From Candidatus Pantoea deserta (GTDB lineage Bacteria; Pseudomonadota; Gammaproteobacteria; Enterobacterales; Enterobacteriaceae): a DNA stretch of 64,000 bases. Where the stretch lies: contig NZ_RMVG01000001.1 of the NCBI RefSeq assembly GCF_003813865.1, positions 434,001 to 498,000 on the forward strand, read 5' to 3'. The notes under the pieces were generated by a model. It was not told the DNA's origin. It saw only the letters and a list, made by a program, of their open reading frames with translations, and searched no databases. The position numbers and the translations under genes were made by a program. Shown here piece by piece: positions 17,074-25,659 of the stretch. The first letter of the stretch is position 1; each line of letters opens with the position of its first letter.

Positions 17074-17958
17074 ATGAAAATTGCTTTTGATGTGGATGTA
17101 ATCAGAGACATGGGCATTACCCGCATGGTGCACCAGGTGGCCGAATGGGGATACAAATACATTGAACAGTCGCCTCATCCGCAGATCAACCCGTTCTACA
17201 AGCATCCTAAAGCCAGCCGCGAAATCATGCGCGAGTACAAGAATGCGCTGAACGCCACCGGCGTTGAAATCTCCTCTTTTATTACCGTGTATCGCTGGTC
17301 CGGTCCGGATGAGCTACGCCGTCAGGCGGCAGTAAAAAACTGGAAGCGCATGATTGAGATTGCCGTAGAGATGGGGGTGCAGGTGATTAACACCGAGCTT
17401 TCCGGCAATCCTAACGAGCCAGAAATCTGCGAAGAGATGTTCTATCGCTCAATGGAAGAATTGCTGCCGATTTTCGAACGAGAAAACATCCGCGTCGAAA
17501 TCCAGTCCCATCCGTGGGATTTCTGCGAGAACAGCAACGAAACGGCGGATATGGTGAAGTCGTTCCGCAGCGACAACGTGAAGTACGTCTACAGCGTGCC
17601 GCACACCTTTTTCTACGACAACGGCAAAGGCGACGTCAGGCCGATGCTGGAGTATGCCGGGGACGATCTGTCGCACGTGCTGATTGCCGATACCATGAAC
17701 CACACCAAACACTGTCGCTACATCGTCAATCCACCGGGCGTGGATGCCACTATCCACCAGCACGTTGGCGTGGGCGAAGGCGAAGTCGATTTTGATACGC
17801 TGTTTCAGACGCTGCGCGAGATGGATTTCGCCAGCCGCACCTACAAGGTGGGCGGCGAATCCATTATCGCCTCTGCGCTGTTCGGCTACCCGGAAAAGAT
17901 GAAGACGCAGGCCGTCGAAACGCGCGAGCTGATCGAGCGCGAGCTGCTGAGCCGCTGA
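17074..17958 (+). CDS. Sugar phosphate isomerase/epimerase (IolE-like TIM barrel)
   Basis: A 294-residue xylose-isomerase-like TIM-barrel protein. Motifs include YIEQSPHPQINP, VIEISSF-type strands, NTELSGNPNEPE, IRVEIQSHPWDF and a metal-site region HVLIADTMNH ... HQHVGVGEGEVDFD, where His, Asp and Glu residues are placed as in metal-dependent epimerases. ATG 17074 is chosen because GGAG lies 9 bases ahead; an upstream TTG at 17053 is unlikely. Its stop codon abuts the stop of the convergent oxidoreductase with no gap. Probable partner of the two Gfo/Idh/MocA enzymes in degrading one sugar or cyclitol. Confidence 0.82.
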   Translation: MKIAFDVDVIRDMGITRMVHQVAEWGYKYIEQSPHPQINPFYKHPKASREIMREYKNALNATGVEISSFITVYRWSGPDELRRQAAVKNWKRMIEIAVEMGVQVINTELSGNPNEPEICEEMFYRSMEELLPIFERENIRVEIQSHPWDFCENSNETADMVKSFRSDNVKYVYSVPHTFFYDNGKGDVRPMLEYAGDDLSHVLIADTMNHTKHCRYIVNPPGVDATIHQHVGVGEGEVDFDTLFQTLREMDFASRTYKVGGESIIASALFGYPEKMKTQAVETRELIERELLSR

Positions 17959-18990
17959 TTAACTCAGGCGCTCGACCCTGACAAAGCGCCCACTGGTCAG
18001 GGATTCGCAGGCGGCTTCCGCGATGGCCTGCGCCTGTAAGCCATCCATCAGGCCAGGCAGATCCGCCACCGTTTCGCCGCCGAGCTGGCGCAGAAACGCA
18101 TCCAGATGGGCATACCAGGTGTCGCGCACGCGGCTAAACCAGTCCGGGAACAGGCCGGGCTGGGTAATGCCGTCTGCCTGATAGAGCGTCGCGCCGCGCA
18201 GGGACTGCGGCTCCGACGCCAGCATGCCTTGCGAACCCGCCACGCTGATGCGTTCGTCGTAGCCGTAAGCGGTGCGCCGCGCGTTATCAAGCTGCGCCAG
18301 CGCGCCGCGCCTGAGCTGCATAATAATGACCGAGGTGTCCACGTCGCCAAACTCGCGAATGGCGGGCAGCGCCAGCGCCGCGCCCAGCGCGCCGACGCTC
18401 TCGACCTCATCGCCGGTAAGAAAACGCAGCAGGTCGAAAAAGTGAATCGCCTGGTCGCGCATCTGGCCGCCCGACGCGCGCAGATAGTCGAGCGACGGCA
18501 TCTCGGATGCGCGGCACACCATCTGAATCAGCTCCGGCGCGCCGATCGCTCCCTGCTGAATGCGCTGCTTTAGCTGCTGATGGCTGCGGTCGAAACGCCG
18601 GTTAAAGCCGACGGTAACCGGCACCTGTAGCGGCATAAGCTGTTCCACCACCGCGCGCGCCTTCGACAGCGACAGATCGATCGGCTTTTCGCAGTAGACC
18701 GCCTTGCCTGCGCGCACCGCCTGCGCCAGAAAATCGGCGTGGGTCGGCGTCGAGCTGGCGATCAGCACCATATCTATATCGTCGCGCTTAAGCGCCTCGC
18801 TGACCTGGGCGGCGCGCGCGCCGTAACGCTGCGCCAGCGCCTCGGCGCGCGCCGCGTCGAGGTCGCATACCAGCGCCAGCCGGGCGGCAGGATGCGCCGC
18901 CAGATTCGCGGCGTGAACCTGGCCGATAAAACCGCTGCCAATCAGGGCAACACGTTGAGTCACAGGCAACATTTCCGTTTTCCTCTTCAC
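17959..18990 (-). CDS. Gfo/Idh/MocA oxidoreductase, inositol 2-dehydrogenase-like
   Basis: A 343-residue second Gfo/Idh/MocA enzyme, only distantly like the one at 16019. It shows the Rossmann motif VALIGSGFIGQVHAANLAAH, then LIASSTPTHADF and YCEKPIDLSLSKA with the EKP lysine, and GFNRRFDRSH followed by GGQMRDQAIHFFDLLRFL, a block typical of inositol 2-dehydrogenase (IolG) relatives with DxxxHxxD-type catalytic residues. ATG 18990 is 80 bases from the divergent LacI-family gene and shares the operator at 19052. Assigning inositol as substrate would be a guess. Confidence 0.85.
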   Translation of the reverse strand: MKRKTEMLPVTQRVALIGSGFIGQVHAANLAAHPAARLALVCDLDAARAEALAQRYGARAAQVSEALKRDDIDMVLIASSTPTHADFLAQAVRAGKAVYCEKPIDLSLSKARAVVEQLMPLQVPVTVGFNRRFDRSHQQLKQRIQQGAIGAPELIQMVCRASEMPSLDYLRASGGQMRDQAIHFFDLLRFLTGDEVESVGALGAALALPAIREFGDVDTSVIIMQLRRGALAQLDNARRTAYGYDERISVAGSQGMLASEPQSLRGATLYQADGITQPGLFPDWFSRVRDTWYAHLDAFLRQLGGETVADLPGLMDGLQAQAIAEAACESLTSGRFVRVERLS

Positions 18991-19051
18991 AGTTCGGGGT
19001 GGCTGACCTTGTCAAAATAGCCCGTTCTGTCAGGCTGGCTGAACGCAGAAA

Positions 19052-19069
19052 TTGATGGAATCCACTCAG
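19052..19069. promoter_or_regulatory. Candidate LacI-family operator, copy 2
   Basis: TTGATGGAATCCACTCAG matches the operator at 15897 at 15 of 18 positions, including the run TGATGGAATCC. It ends one base before the regulator's ATG and 62 bases upstream of the divergent oxidoreductase start, so it could control both and give autoregulation. Confidence 0.5.
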
Positions 19070-19070
19070 T

Positions 19071-20090
19071 ATGAAGCGAATGACGCTCAGCAAACTGGCG
19101 CAGGCCGCAGGCGTTGGCGTGGCGACCGTGGACCGGGTGTTAAACGATCGCGGCGGCGTCTCACCGGCGATGACGAAAAAGGTGCTGGAGGCGGCGCGCG
19201 CCGCAGGGCTTAACCGCATCCTGCCGGAAGAGCACCGCCAGCCGTGGCAAATCGAGGTGATCCTCAGCGGCAATGACTCTTTTTTCTTTCAGCAGCTGGC
19301 GCAGGATTTTCAGCAGCTGGCCGATGCGCTGGGCTATCGCCGCCTGCGCTTACAGCGCACCTTTATCGCTGAAAACGCGCCGGAGAAACTGGCGGCGCAT
19401 ATTCTCGCCAGCAGCCGCAGGATGGATGCGCTGATGGTATTCGCCCATGAACATCCGGCGATTTACCAGGCGCTGCGCGACTGCAAAGCGCGCAGCGTGC
19501 CGGTTATCACGCTGGTATCCGATCTGCCGGAGTCCGAACGTCTCTTGCATGTGGGCATCAATCAGCTGCAAGCCGGACGCACCGCCGGGCTGATGATGGG
19601 CAGCATGCTGGCGCGCGCGGGCGAGGTTCTGATGGTGAGCGGCCGCGTCGACTATCGCGCCCATCGCCAGCGCATCGACGGCTTTCGCGACGTCTTGCAG
19701 CAGCGCTTCCCGCATTTGCGGCTGCGTGAAGTGCTGGCCGGACAGGAAGAGCGCGCGCGCATCAGCAGGCTGCTGGAGAAGGCGCTGGTGGAATCGCCAG
19801 ACATTGTCGGCATCTACAATACGGGACTCGGCAACAGCGAGATTTCGCAGGCGCTGGCGCGTCACCGCCGCGAGCGCGCGGTGGTTTATATCACCCATGA
19901 GCTTTACGCCACCACGCGCCGCCTGTTGCAGCAGCGCATCCTGACGTTAACCCTCGATCAAAACACCCAGCGTCACGCCCAGCTGGCGCTGAATCTGCTT
20001 TTGCAGCAGCTGGAAAAGGGCGGCGATTTTTCCACTTATGAAGATGGCCGGGTCGACTTTATGCTCTACACCCAGGAAAACGTCGATTAA
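19071..20090 (+). CDS. LacI family transcriptional regulator
   Basis: A 339-residue regulator with an N-terminal LacI-type helix-turn-helix (TLSKLAQAAGVGVATVDRVL, then NDRGGVS) and a periplasmic-binding-protein-like ligand domain (VITLVSDLPESERLLHVGIN, IVGIYNTGLGNSEI). The TVDRVLN recognition helix variant belongs to a subgroup that senses sugars or cyclitols. It stands divergent from the IolG-like gene. The two matching operators in this cluster make it the probable local regulator. A start at ATG 19080 is possible. Confidence 0.88.
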   Translation: MKRMTLSKLAQAAGVGVATVDRVLNDRGGVSPAMTKKVLEAARAAGLNRILPEEHRQPWQIEVILSGNDSFFFQQLAQDFQQLADALGYRRLRLQRTFIAENAPEKLAAHILASSRRMDALMVFAHEHPAIYQALRDCKARSVPVITLVSDLPESERLLHVGINQLQAGRTAGLMMGSMLARAGEVLMVSGRVDYRAHRQRIDGFRDVLQQRFPHLRLREVLAGQEERARISRLLEKALVESPDIVGIYNTGLGNSEISQALARHRRERAVVYITHELYATTRRLLQQRILTLTLDQNTQRHAQLALNLLLQQLEKGGDFSTYEDGRVDFMLYTQENVD

Positions 20091-20176
20091 CGCCAGCAGG
20101 GTTAAACCGCGATTTTCCGCCCTGCTACACTCAAAAACGTCGAGACACTCTCACATCAACAAGGCGAACCTTCACT

Positions 20177-21043
20177 ATGTCGGAAAATAGCTATCAGCCC
20201 GCAACAGTCTGGAAATGGGACCCGCAAGCCAAAGGCAACGGCGCGGCCACTAACCGCCCTGCCGCAGGCGCAACCCATGAAAAAACGCTGCCGGTCGGCA
20301 AGCATCCGCTGCAACTCTATTCGCTCGGCACGCCAAACGGCCAGAAAGTCACCATTCTGCTGGAAGAGCTGCTGGCGGTAGGCGTAAAAGAGGCCGAGTA
20401 TGACGCCTGGTTAATCCGCATTGGCGACGGCGACCAGTTCGGCAGCGGCTTTGTTGAAATCAACCCCAACTCAAAAATCCCGGCGCTGAGCGACCACTCG
20501 GTGACGCCGCCGCAGCGCGTGTTTGAGTCAGGCAATATTCTGCTCTACCTGGCGGAGAAATTCGGCCACTTCCTGCCGGACGACCCGGCGGGCCGCACCG
20601 AAGCCCTGAACTGGCTGTTCTGGCTACAGGGCGCGGCGCCTTTCGTTGGCGGCGGCTTTGGCCACTTCTACCACTATGCGCCGGAGAAAATCGAGTACGC
20701 CATTAACCGTTATACGCTGGAGACCAAGCGTCTGCTCGACGTGCTGGATCGCCGCCTGGCGGAGAGCCGTTTCCTCGGCGGCGACGCCTACACTATTGCC
20801 GACATCGCCACCTGGCCCTGGTTTGGCGGTCTGGTGCTGAGCAACCAGTATGGCGCGACCGAATTCCTCGACGCCAAATCCTATAAGAACGTGGTGCGCT
20901 GGGCGCAGGAAATCGCAGAGCGCCCGGCGGTGATCCGCGGCCGCAAGGTCAATCGCGTTATGGGCGAACCGGCCGACCAGCTGCACGAGCGCCACGACGC
21001 ATCCGATTTTGATACCAATACCGAAGATAAACGCCAGGCGTAA
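20177..21043 (+). CDS. yghU: Glutathione-dependent disulfide-bond oxidoreductase YghU
   Basis: A glutathione S-transferase family protein of 288 residues, the same length as E. coli YghU. An N-terminal extension precedes the thioredoxin-fold domain (YSLGTPNGQKVTILLEELLA; NPNSKIPALSD; VFESGNILLYLAEKFGHFLP, with the Glu-Ser glutathione-binding pair) and then the all-helical C-terminal domain (YTIADIATWPWFGGL). Nu-class relatives reduce organic disulfides and peroxides with two glutathiones. It is cytosolic and probably co-transcribed with the DUF1330 gene 11 bases downstream. Confidence 0.92.
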   Translation: MSENSYQPATVWKWDPQAKGNGAATNRPAAGATHEKTLPVGKHPLQLYSLGTPNGQKVTILLEELLAVGVKEAEYDAWLIRIGDGDQFGSGFVEINPNSKIPALSDHSVTPPQRVFESGNILLYLAEKFGHFLPDDPAGRTEALNWLFWLQGAAPFVGGGFGHFYHYAPEKIEYAINRYTLETKRLLDVLDRRLAESRFLGGDAYTIADIATWPWFGGLVLSNQYGATEFLDAKSYKNVVRWAQEIAERPAVIRGRKVNRVMGEPADQLHERHDASDFDTNTEDKRQA

Positions 21044-21054
21044 AGGAGCCGACA

Positions 21055-21348
21055 ATGAGCGCATATGTGATTTTTATTCGCGACAAAATTACCAATCCCG
21101 AAGAGTTCGCGATTTACGGCGAGAAAGCCGGTAACGCGCGCGGCGATCACCCCATTAAGCCGCTGGCGTTTTACGGTCAGCTGGAGACGCTGGAAGGGCC
21201 GGAAGCGGACGGCGTGGTGGTGCTGGAGTTTCCTACCGTCGAAGCGGCGCACGGCTGGTATGACAGCCCGGAGTATCAGGAAGCGAAGGCCCATCGCCTG
21301 AAAGGCGCGGAGTACCGCGTGGTGCTGGTGCAGGGCGTAGAGCAATAA
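21055..21348 (+). CDS. DUF1330 domain protein
   Basis: A 97-residue small alpha+beta (ferredoxin-like dimeric) protein of the DUF1330 family: MSAYVIFIRDKITNPEEFAI, ALQ-type strand VVVLEFPTVEAAHGWYDSPE, then YQEAKAHRLKGAEYRVVLVQ. Function of the family is unknown. GGAG precedes the ATG closely, and the gene is coupled to yghU. A clear terminator follows at 21371. Confidence 0.85.
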   Translation: MSAYVIFIRDKITNPEEFAIYGEKAGNARGDHPIKPLAFYGQLETLEGPEADGVVVLEFPTVEAAHGWYDSPEYQEAKAHRLKGAEYRVVLVQGVEQ

Positions 21349-21370
21349 CAGAAGCTGAGCAGTAAAAAAG

Positions 21371-21391
21371 GACGCCGGAAGGCGTCTTTTT
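21371..21391 (+). terminator. Rho-independent terminator after yghU operon
   Basis: A 6-bp GC-rich stem (GACGCC/GGCGTC) with a GGAA tetraloop is followed by TTTTT, 22 bases after the DUF1330 stop. An A-run precedes the stem, so it may also act on minus-strand transcripts from the YncE-like gene. Confidence 0.8.
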
Positions 21392-21477
21392 AAAATCTGG
21401 CGGCGTGCTGACGCGGGTTGCATGGCCCGCGTTTCACACTCTGTGCCGCCATAACTAAAACCAAAGGAAAGTTCGCC

Positions 21478-22563
21478 TTAATTCAGCGCGATGCGCGCCA
21501 CGCTATCCGGTCCCTTGCTGCTGTGATCCTTGTTGAACCCCTGCTTAATCGTGACGTACAGCGTCTGACCATCCGGCGTGACCAGCAGGCTATTAGGATG
21601 CCCGTCAAACGACCAGCTGTTTTTCACCGCATATGTGGTGGCGTCAAGCTGCAATACTTTCTGCGATTCACGCTGGCTGATATAGATCTCATTGCGCGCG
21701 GCGTTGAACTTAATGCCCAGCGCATCGCCGTCGATCCGCTTGATCACCTTGCCGGTACGCTCGTCAAACACCAGCGTGGTCTTCGCTTTCGAGTTATCGG
21801 TGACAAACAGACGGCCGGTGGCCGGATCTTCCGCCATATTCAGCAGCAGATACTCTTTGCCGTCGCCTGCGGTTAAGCGCTTCTCGATCTTATGGCTGCG
21901 CGGATTGATCACCAGGATCTCGCCGCCGCCGTTCGCGGCGTAAAGTCGATCGGTAACCGGTGAGTAGATAATGCCCGTGACCCACTTGCCCGCGTTTTTA
22001 ATGCGCGTTTTCAGCTTCATGGTCTCCTCGTCCACCACCCAGATCACGCCCGGATCGCCGACGCCGCCGATATAGAGCAGGCCGTCATGCAGGAAGATCT
22101 CACGCGCGCCGAACGGAAACCCCTTCTCGTTGCGTTCGCTGAACAGGGTGCGGGCAAGAACTTTTCCTTTTACCGGATCGATCTTCGACACGCCGCCGTC
22201 CAGCGAGTTGGTCACATAGAGCACGCTGCCATCGCTGTTCATGGTCATGCCAAAGTTTTTCAGATCGGTATAGCCCTTGCCGGTGGTCGCCAGCGTGGCG
22301 GGGTCGAGGCGATAGATCACGCCGCCGCTGACATCTTTAAAGGCATCCGCGCTGGCGACATAGAGCGCTTTCGCGCCAGGCGCATACGCCATCTCATACA
22401 GGCCGAAGCCGAGTTCACGCTGCTTTACCTGAGAGGCGGCGGGCTGCGCGGCAGCCGTCGGGGCGTCGGCTTTTTTTACCGGCGCCTGACAGGCGGTCAG
22501 GCCGAACGCGGCCATAACCGCCAGAGCAAGCGCGGCTTTACGCGGGCTGAAAGGAGATTTCAT
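21478..22563 (-). CDS. YncE-like beta-propeller lipoprotein
   Basis: A 361-residue YncE paralogue. A signal peptide ends in a lipobox (GLTAC, Cys about residue 25), unlike classical YncE, which is soluble in the periplasm. The body is a seven-blade YVTN-type propeller with repeats such as VIYRLDPATLATTGK, VLYVTNSLDGGVSKIDPVKG, GVIWVVDEETMKLKT and LLVTPDGQTLYVTIKQG. ATG 22563 has GGAG 6 bases ahead and is preferred over ATG 22575. A candidate Fur box lies upstream at 22631, fitting the iron regulation known for E. coli yncE. Ligand unknown; the family binds DNA in vitro and may serve iron uptake. Confidence 0.85.
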   Translation of the reverse strand: MKSPFSPRKAALALAVMAAFGLTACQAPVKKADAPTAAAQPAASQVKQRELGFGLYEMAYAPGAKALYVASADAFKDVSGGVIYRLDPATLATTGKGYTDLKNFGMTMNSDGSVLYVTNSLDGGVSKIDPVKGKVLARTLFSERNEKGFPFGAREIFLHDGLLYIGGVGDPGVIWVVDEETMKLKTRIKNAGKWVTGIIYSPVTDRLYAANGGGEILVINPRSHKIEKRLTAGDGKEYLLLNMAEDPATGRLFVTDNSKAKTTLVFDERTGKVIKRIDGDALGIKFNAARNEIYISQRESQKVLQLDATTYAVKNSWSFDGHPNSLLVTPDGQTLYVTIKQGFNKDHSSKGPDSVARIALN

Positions 22564-22630
22564 GCATGACTCCATGTAGAAAATAAATCGCCTCCGCCTG
22601 GCTCAGCCGCAGCGGTCAGCGTTTAAAAAG

Positions 22631-22652
22631 AATGAGAATCATACGCATTATC
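22631..22652. promoter_or_regulatory. Candidate Fur box before the YncE-like lipoprotein
   Basis: AATGAGAATCAT followed by ACGCATTATC gives overlapping Fur-type half sites; the best 19-base alignment (from 22628) matches 13 of 19 of the consensus. It lies about 70 bases ahead of the lipoprotein start on the minus strand, at promoter distance. Confidence 0.55.
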
Positions 22653-22688
22653 ACGCATTGTGTAAATGTTAGCCCCTTGCCGCCGCGT

Positions 22689-23606
22689 TTACGCTTCCCG
22701 CTGTAGCTGCGCCTGCAAAAAATCGACAAAGGCCATAATGCGCGTCGGCAGCTGACGCTGCGCCTGCCAGACCGCGAAAATATCGCCGTCAGGCGCCTGC
22801 CACTCCGGCAGCACGCGCAGCAGTTCGCCGCGCGCGATGGCGTGCTGCGCATCCCACCACGACCGCAGCAAGATGCCGTGGCCGTCCAGCGCCATACGCA
22901 TCGCCACTTCACCGTCGTTGGTGAGCAGCGTGCCGCGCACCTTCTGGCTGACGCTTTCGCCGTCCCGCACAAGGCGCCATAGCGTAAAGTCGCCCTCATG
23001 CTGGCGCAGCAAAATGCAGTTGTGCTGCGCCAGCGCAGGGACAGTGGCGGGCAGGCCGCAGCGCGCCGCATAGGCGGGCGAACAGCAGAGCACCCGCGGG
23101 TTGGCGCGCAGCCGACGCGCCACCAGCCGCGAATCCGGCGGCTCGCCGACGCGCACGTCAATATCGACGCTGGCGTCGAGAAAATTAAGCGGCTGACTGC
23201 TGAGCTGGAGCGAAATCGCCACTTCAGGATGCAGGGCGGCAAACGCCGAGACGCAGGGCGCGACGTGGCGTCGGCCAAAGCCGAATGAGGCGTTGATCGT
23301 CAGGGTGCCGCGCAGTGCCTGCGTCTGGCCGCTGACCGCCTCCTCCAGCGCCGCCAGCTGATCGAGCAGCGGACGCGCGCCTTCCAGGTAGCGTCGCCCT
23401 TCCGCCGTCAGCTCCAGACGTCGCGTGGTGCGCTTCAGCAGCTGCACGCCGAGCCGCCGCTCCAGCATGCTGAGCCGCTTACTCACCGCCGCCAGCGACA
23501 GGCCGAGATCGCGCGCCGCCGCCGTCAGGCTGCCCAGGGAGGCGATACGCACAAAGAAGGCGAGATCGTCGGTCGAGGTACGGGATTCTCTACTTTGATT
23601 CAACAT
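22689..23606 (-). CDS. LysR family regulator, DmlR-like
   Basis: A 305-residue LysR-type regulator. The winged helix-turn-helix is at residues 10-65 (AARDLGLSLAAVSKRLSMLE, then RRLGVQLLKRTTRRLELTAE), followed by a periplasmic-binding-like effector domain. It is divergent from the D-malate dehydrogenase gene, the same arrangement as dmlR-dmlA in E. coli, where DmlR activates dmlA. ATG 23606 is used; a longer reading from TTG 23645 would overlap the likely operator. DmlR identity rests on context. Confidence 0.8.
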   Translation of the reverse strand: MLNQSRESRTSTDDLAFFVRIASLGSLTAAARDLGLSLAAVSKRLSMLERRLGVQLLKRTTRRLELTAEGRRYLEGARPLLDQLAALEEAVSGQTQALRGTLTINASFGFGRRHVAPCVSAFAALHPEVAISLQLSSQPLNFLDASVDIDVRVGEPPDSRLVARRLRANPRVLCCSPAYAARCGLPATVPALAQHNCILLRQHEGDFTLWRLVRDGESVSQKVRGTLLTNDGEVAMRMALDGHGILLRSWWDAQHAIARGELLRVLPEWQAPDGDIFAVWQAQRQLPTRIMAFVDFLQAQLQREA

Positions 23607-23692
23607 TGGCTTGCGTTTCAGGCTAATTATTTCCCGGTGATGCAAAGTTATACTGCGCTAACAATTCGAACATCAACCCTGTGAGGTGCCCT

Positions 23693-24769
23693 GTGACGCA
23701 AAAAACCCATCGTATCGCTGTGATTGCCGGCGACGGTATCGGCAAAGAGGTGATGCCGGAAGGCATTCGCGTAATGAACGCGGCGGCAGAAAAGTTTGGT
23801 ATCGCGCTGCGCTGGGAGTGGTTTGATTTCGCCAGCGCCGAGTACTGGCAGCAGCACGGTAAGATGCTGCCCGATGACTGGTTCGCGCAGCTGAAAAGCT
23901 TCGATGCCATCTACTTCGGCGCCGTGGGCTGGCCGGAGATCGTGCCGGATCACGTCTCGCTGTGGGGATCGCTGCTCCAGTTCCGCCGCGAGTTCGATCA
24001 GTACGTTAACCTGCGTCCGGTGCGCCTGATGCCAGGGGTGAAGGCGCCGCTGGCGAACCGTCAGCCTGGCGACATCGACTTTTACGTGGTGCGCGAAAAC
24101 ACCGAAGGCGAATACTCCAGCGTCGGCGGCACCATGTTCCCTGGCACCGACCGCGAAGTGGTAATCCAGGAAACGGTGATGACGCGCACCGGCGTCGATC
24201 GCATCCTGAAATTCGCCTATGAGCTGGCCAGCAGCCGGCCGAAAAAACATCTGACGTCCGCCACCAAATCCAACGGCATCGCCATTACCATGCCCTACTG
24301 GGATCAACGCGTAGAGGCGATGGGCGAACGCTATCCCGACGTCAGGGTCGATAAATACCACATCGATATTCTGACCGCTAACTTTGTGCTGCACCCTGAC
24401 TGGTTCGACGTGGTGGTGGCCAGCAACCTGTTCGGCGACATCCTTTCCGATCTGGGTCCGGCCTGCACCGGCACCATCGGCATCGCCCCTTCGGCCAACA
24501 TCAATCCGGATCGCACCTTCCCCAGCCTGTTTGAGCCGGTACACGGCTCCGCGCCTGACATCGCCGGGAAAGGCATCGCTAATCCCATCGGGCAGATCTG
24601 GTGCGGCGCAATGATGCTGGAGCATCTGGGTTATCAGGCGGCGGGCGAGGCGGTGCTTGACGCCATCGAACGCACGCTGGCGCAGGGAGAATGTCTGACG
24701 CGCGACCTCGGCGGACAGGCGTCCACAGAAGCGCTGGGCGCGGCGATAGCCGCCGCGCTCAGCGCCTGA
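23693..24769 (+). CDS. dmlA: D-malate dehydrogenase (decarboxylating)
   Basis: A 358-residue beta-decarboxylating dehydrogenase of the isocitrate/isopropylmalate/tartrate family. It closely follows E. coli DmlA, which converts D-malate to pyruvate and CO2 with NAD. Seen motifs: IAVIAGDGIGKEVMPEGIRV at the N-terminus, YVNLRPVRLMPGV, YVVRENTEGEYSSVGG, the metal-site region ASNLFGDILSDLGPACTGTI, and FEPVHGSAPDIAGKG near NAD. Start GTG 23693 has GAGG 6 bases ahead; GTG 23681 is less likely. Tartrate dehydrogenase activity is an alternative because the two are hard to separate by sequence. Confidence 0.9.
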   Translation: MTQKTHRIAVIAGDGIGKEVMPEGIRVMNAAAEKFGIALRWEWFDFASAEYWQQHGKMLPDDWFAQLKSFDAIYFGAVGWPEIVPDHVSLWGSLLQFRREFDQYVNLRPVRLMPGVKAPLANRQPGDIDFYVVRENTEGEYSSVGGTMFPGTDREVVIQETVMTRTGVDRILKFAYELASSRPKKHLTSATKSNGIAITMPYWDQRVEAMGERYPDVRVDKYHIDILTANFVLHPDWFDVVVASNLFGDILSDLGPACTGTIGIAPSANINPDRTFPSLFEPVHGSAPDIAGKGIANPIGQIWCGAMMLEHLGYQAAGEAVLDAIERTLAQGECLTRDLGGQASTEALGAAIAAALSA

Positions 24770-24787
24770 AGCCAGCCGACCGCCGCG

Positions 24788-25642
24788 TCAGGCGCGGCGA
24801 GCCAGCGCCAGCGCGCCGCTCAGCGCGTCCCCCTGCGGCGGCGTCAGCGCGCGTTGCAGCGCTTCCGCCAGATAGGGGGCGATGGGCTGCGCCAGCCCGC
24901 CCATTAGCGCCAGCCTGCCGGGCTGGCGCGCCAGCAGCGGCTGCGTCATCAGCCTAATCTCTTCGGCGGTCTGCCGCACCAGCGTCAGCGCGTGAACGTC
25001 GCCCTGCTGCGCGGCGGCAAACACCTCTGGCACCACGCTGCCCCAGTCCGCCGTGGTCGCCTGCTGCGACCAGAGCAGCAGGGTTTCCGCGCTGTCGGCG
25101 AACCGCCGCATCAGGCGCTGCGTCAGGGGAGAGTCCGGCACGACCGCTTCATGCGCCAGCAGCGCCAGCCGCAGCGCGCGCTGCCCCAGAATCGCGCCGG
25201 AACCCAGGTCAGAAAGCGCAAAGCCCCAGCCGCCGAGCAGTGTGAAATTTTCACCATCCCAGCATGCGCCCTGACTGCCGGTGCCCACGATAAACACCGC
25301 GCCGGGCGCGCCGCCGTGCGCGCCCACGCAGGCGATCTCGACGTCTGTCACCACGCGCAGGGAGGCGCAGGCCGGATGCCAGTCGGCAAGACGTCGCTGA
25401 ACCGACGGCACATTGGCCCCCGCCAGCCCGGCAACAATATGTATCTGCGTGGCCGCTATCTGCGCCTCATTCGCGACCTGCGCGATAAGCGCCTCAAGCA
25501 CGCCGATAGCCGCTTCACAGTTAGCGAAGACATTGGCCGGGCCGCCTTCGGCCTGCGCCAGCATCGCGCCCTGCGCGTCAACGAGCCGCGCGCGGCAGCG
25601 CGTGCCGCCGCCGTCCAGTCCGAGGTAATAAGAAGAAGTCAT
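24788..25642 (-). CDS. BadF/BadG-type sugar kinase (glucosamine kinase-like)
   Basis: A 284-residue ASKHA-fold kinase with phosphate-1 motif YYLGLDGGGTRCRARLVD at the N-terminus, VAGLAGANVP, FIVGTGSQGACW and the adenosine-loop-like GWGFALSDLGSGAILGQRAL. This order is that of N-acetylglucosamine/glucosamine kinases of the BcrAD/BadFG family. ATG 25642 has GGA ahead; a GTG at 25654 is possible. Only 17 bases separate it from the MFS gene upstream, so a kinase-transporter operon is likely. Its substrate is probably an amino sugar, which the murQ gene elsewhere in the window would suit, but this is inference. Confidence 0.8.
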   Translation of the reverse strand: MTSSYYLGLDGGGTRCRARLVDAQGAMLAQAEGGPANVFANCEAAIGVLEALIAQVANEAQIAATQIHIVAGLAGANVPSVQRRLADWHPACASLRVVTDVEIACVGAHGGAPGAVFIVGTGSQGACWDGENFTLLGGWGFALSDLGSGAILGQRALRLALLAHEAVVPDSPLTQRLMRRFADSAETLLLWSQQATTADWGSVVPEVFAAAQQGDVHALTLVRQTAEEIRLMTQPLLARQPGRLALMGGLAQPIAPYLAEALQRALTPPQGDALSGALALARRA

Positions 25643-25659
25643 ATGCCGTTCCACGCCGC

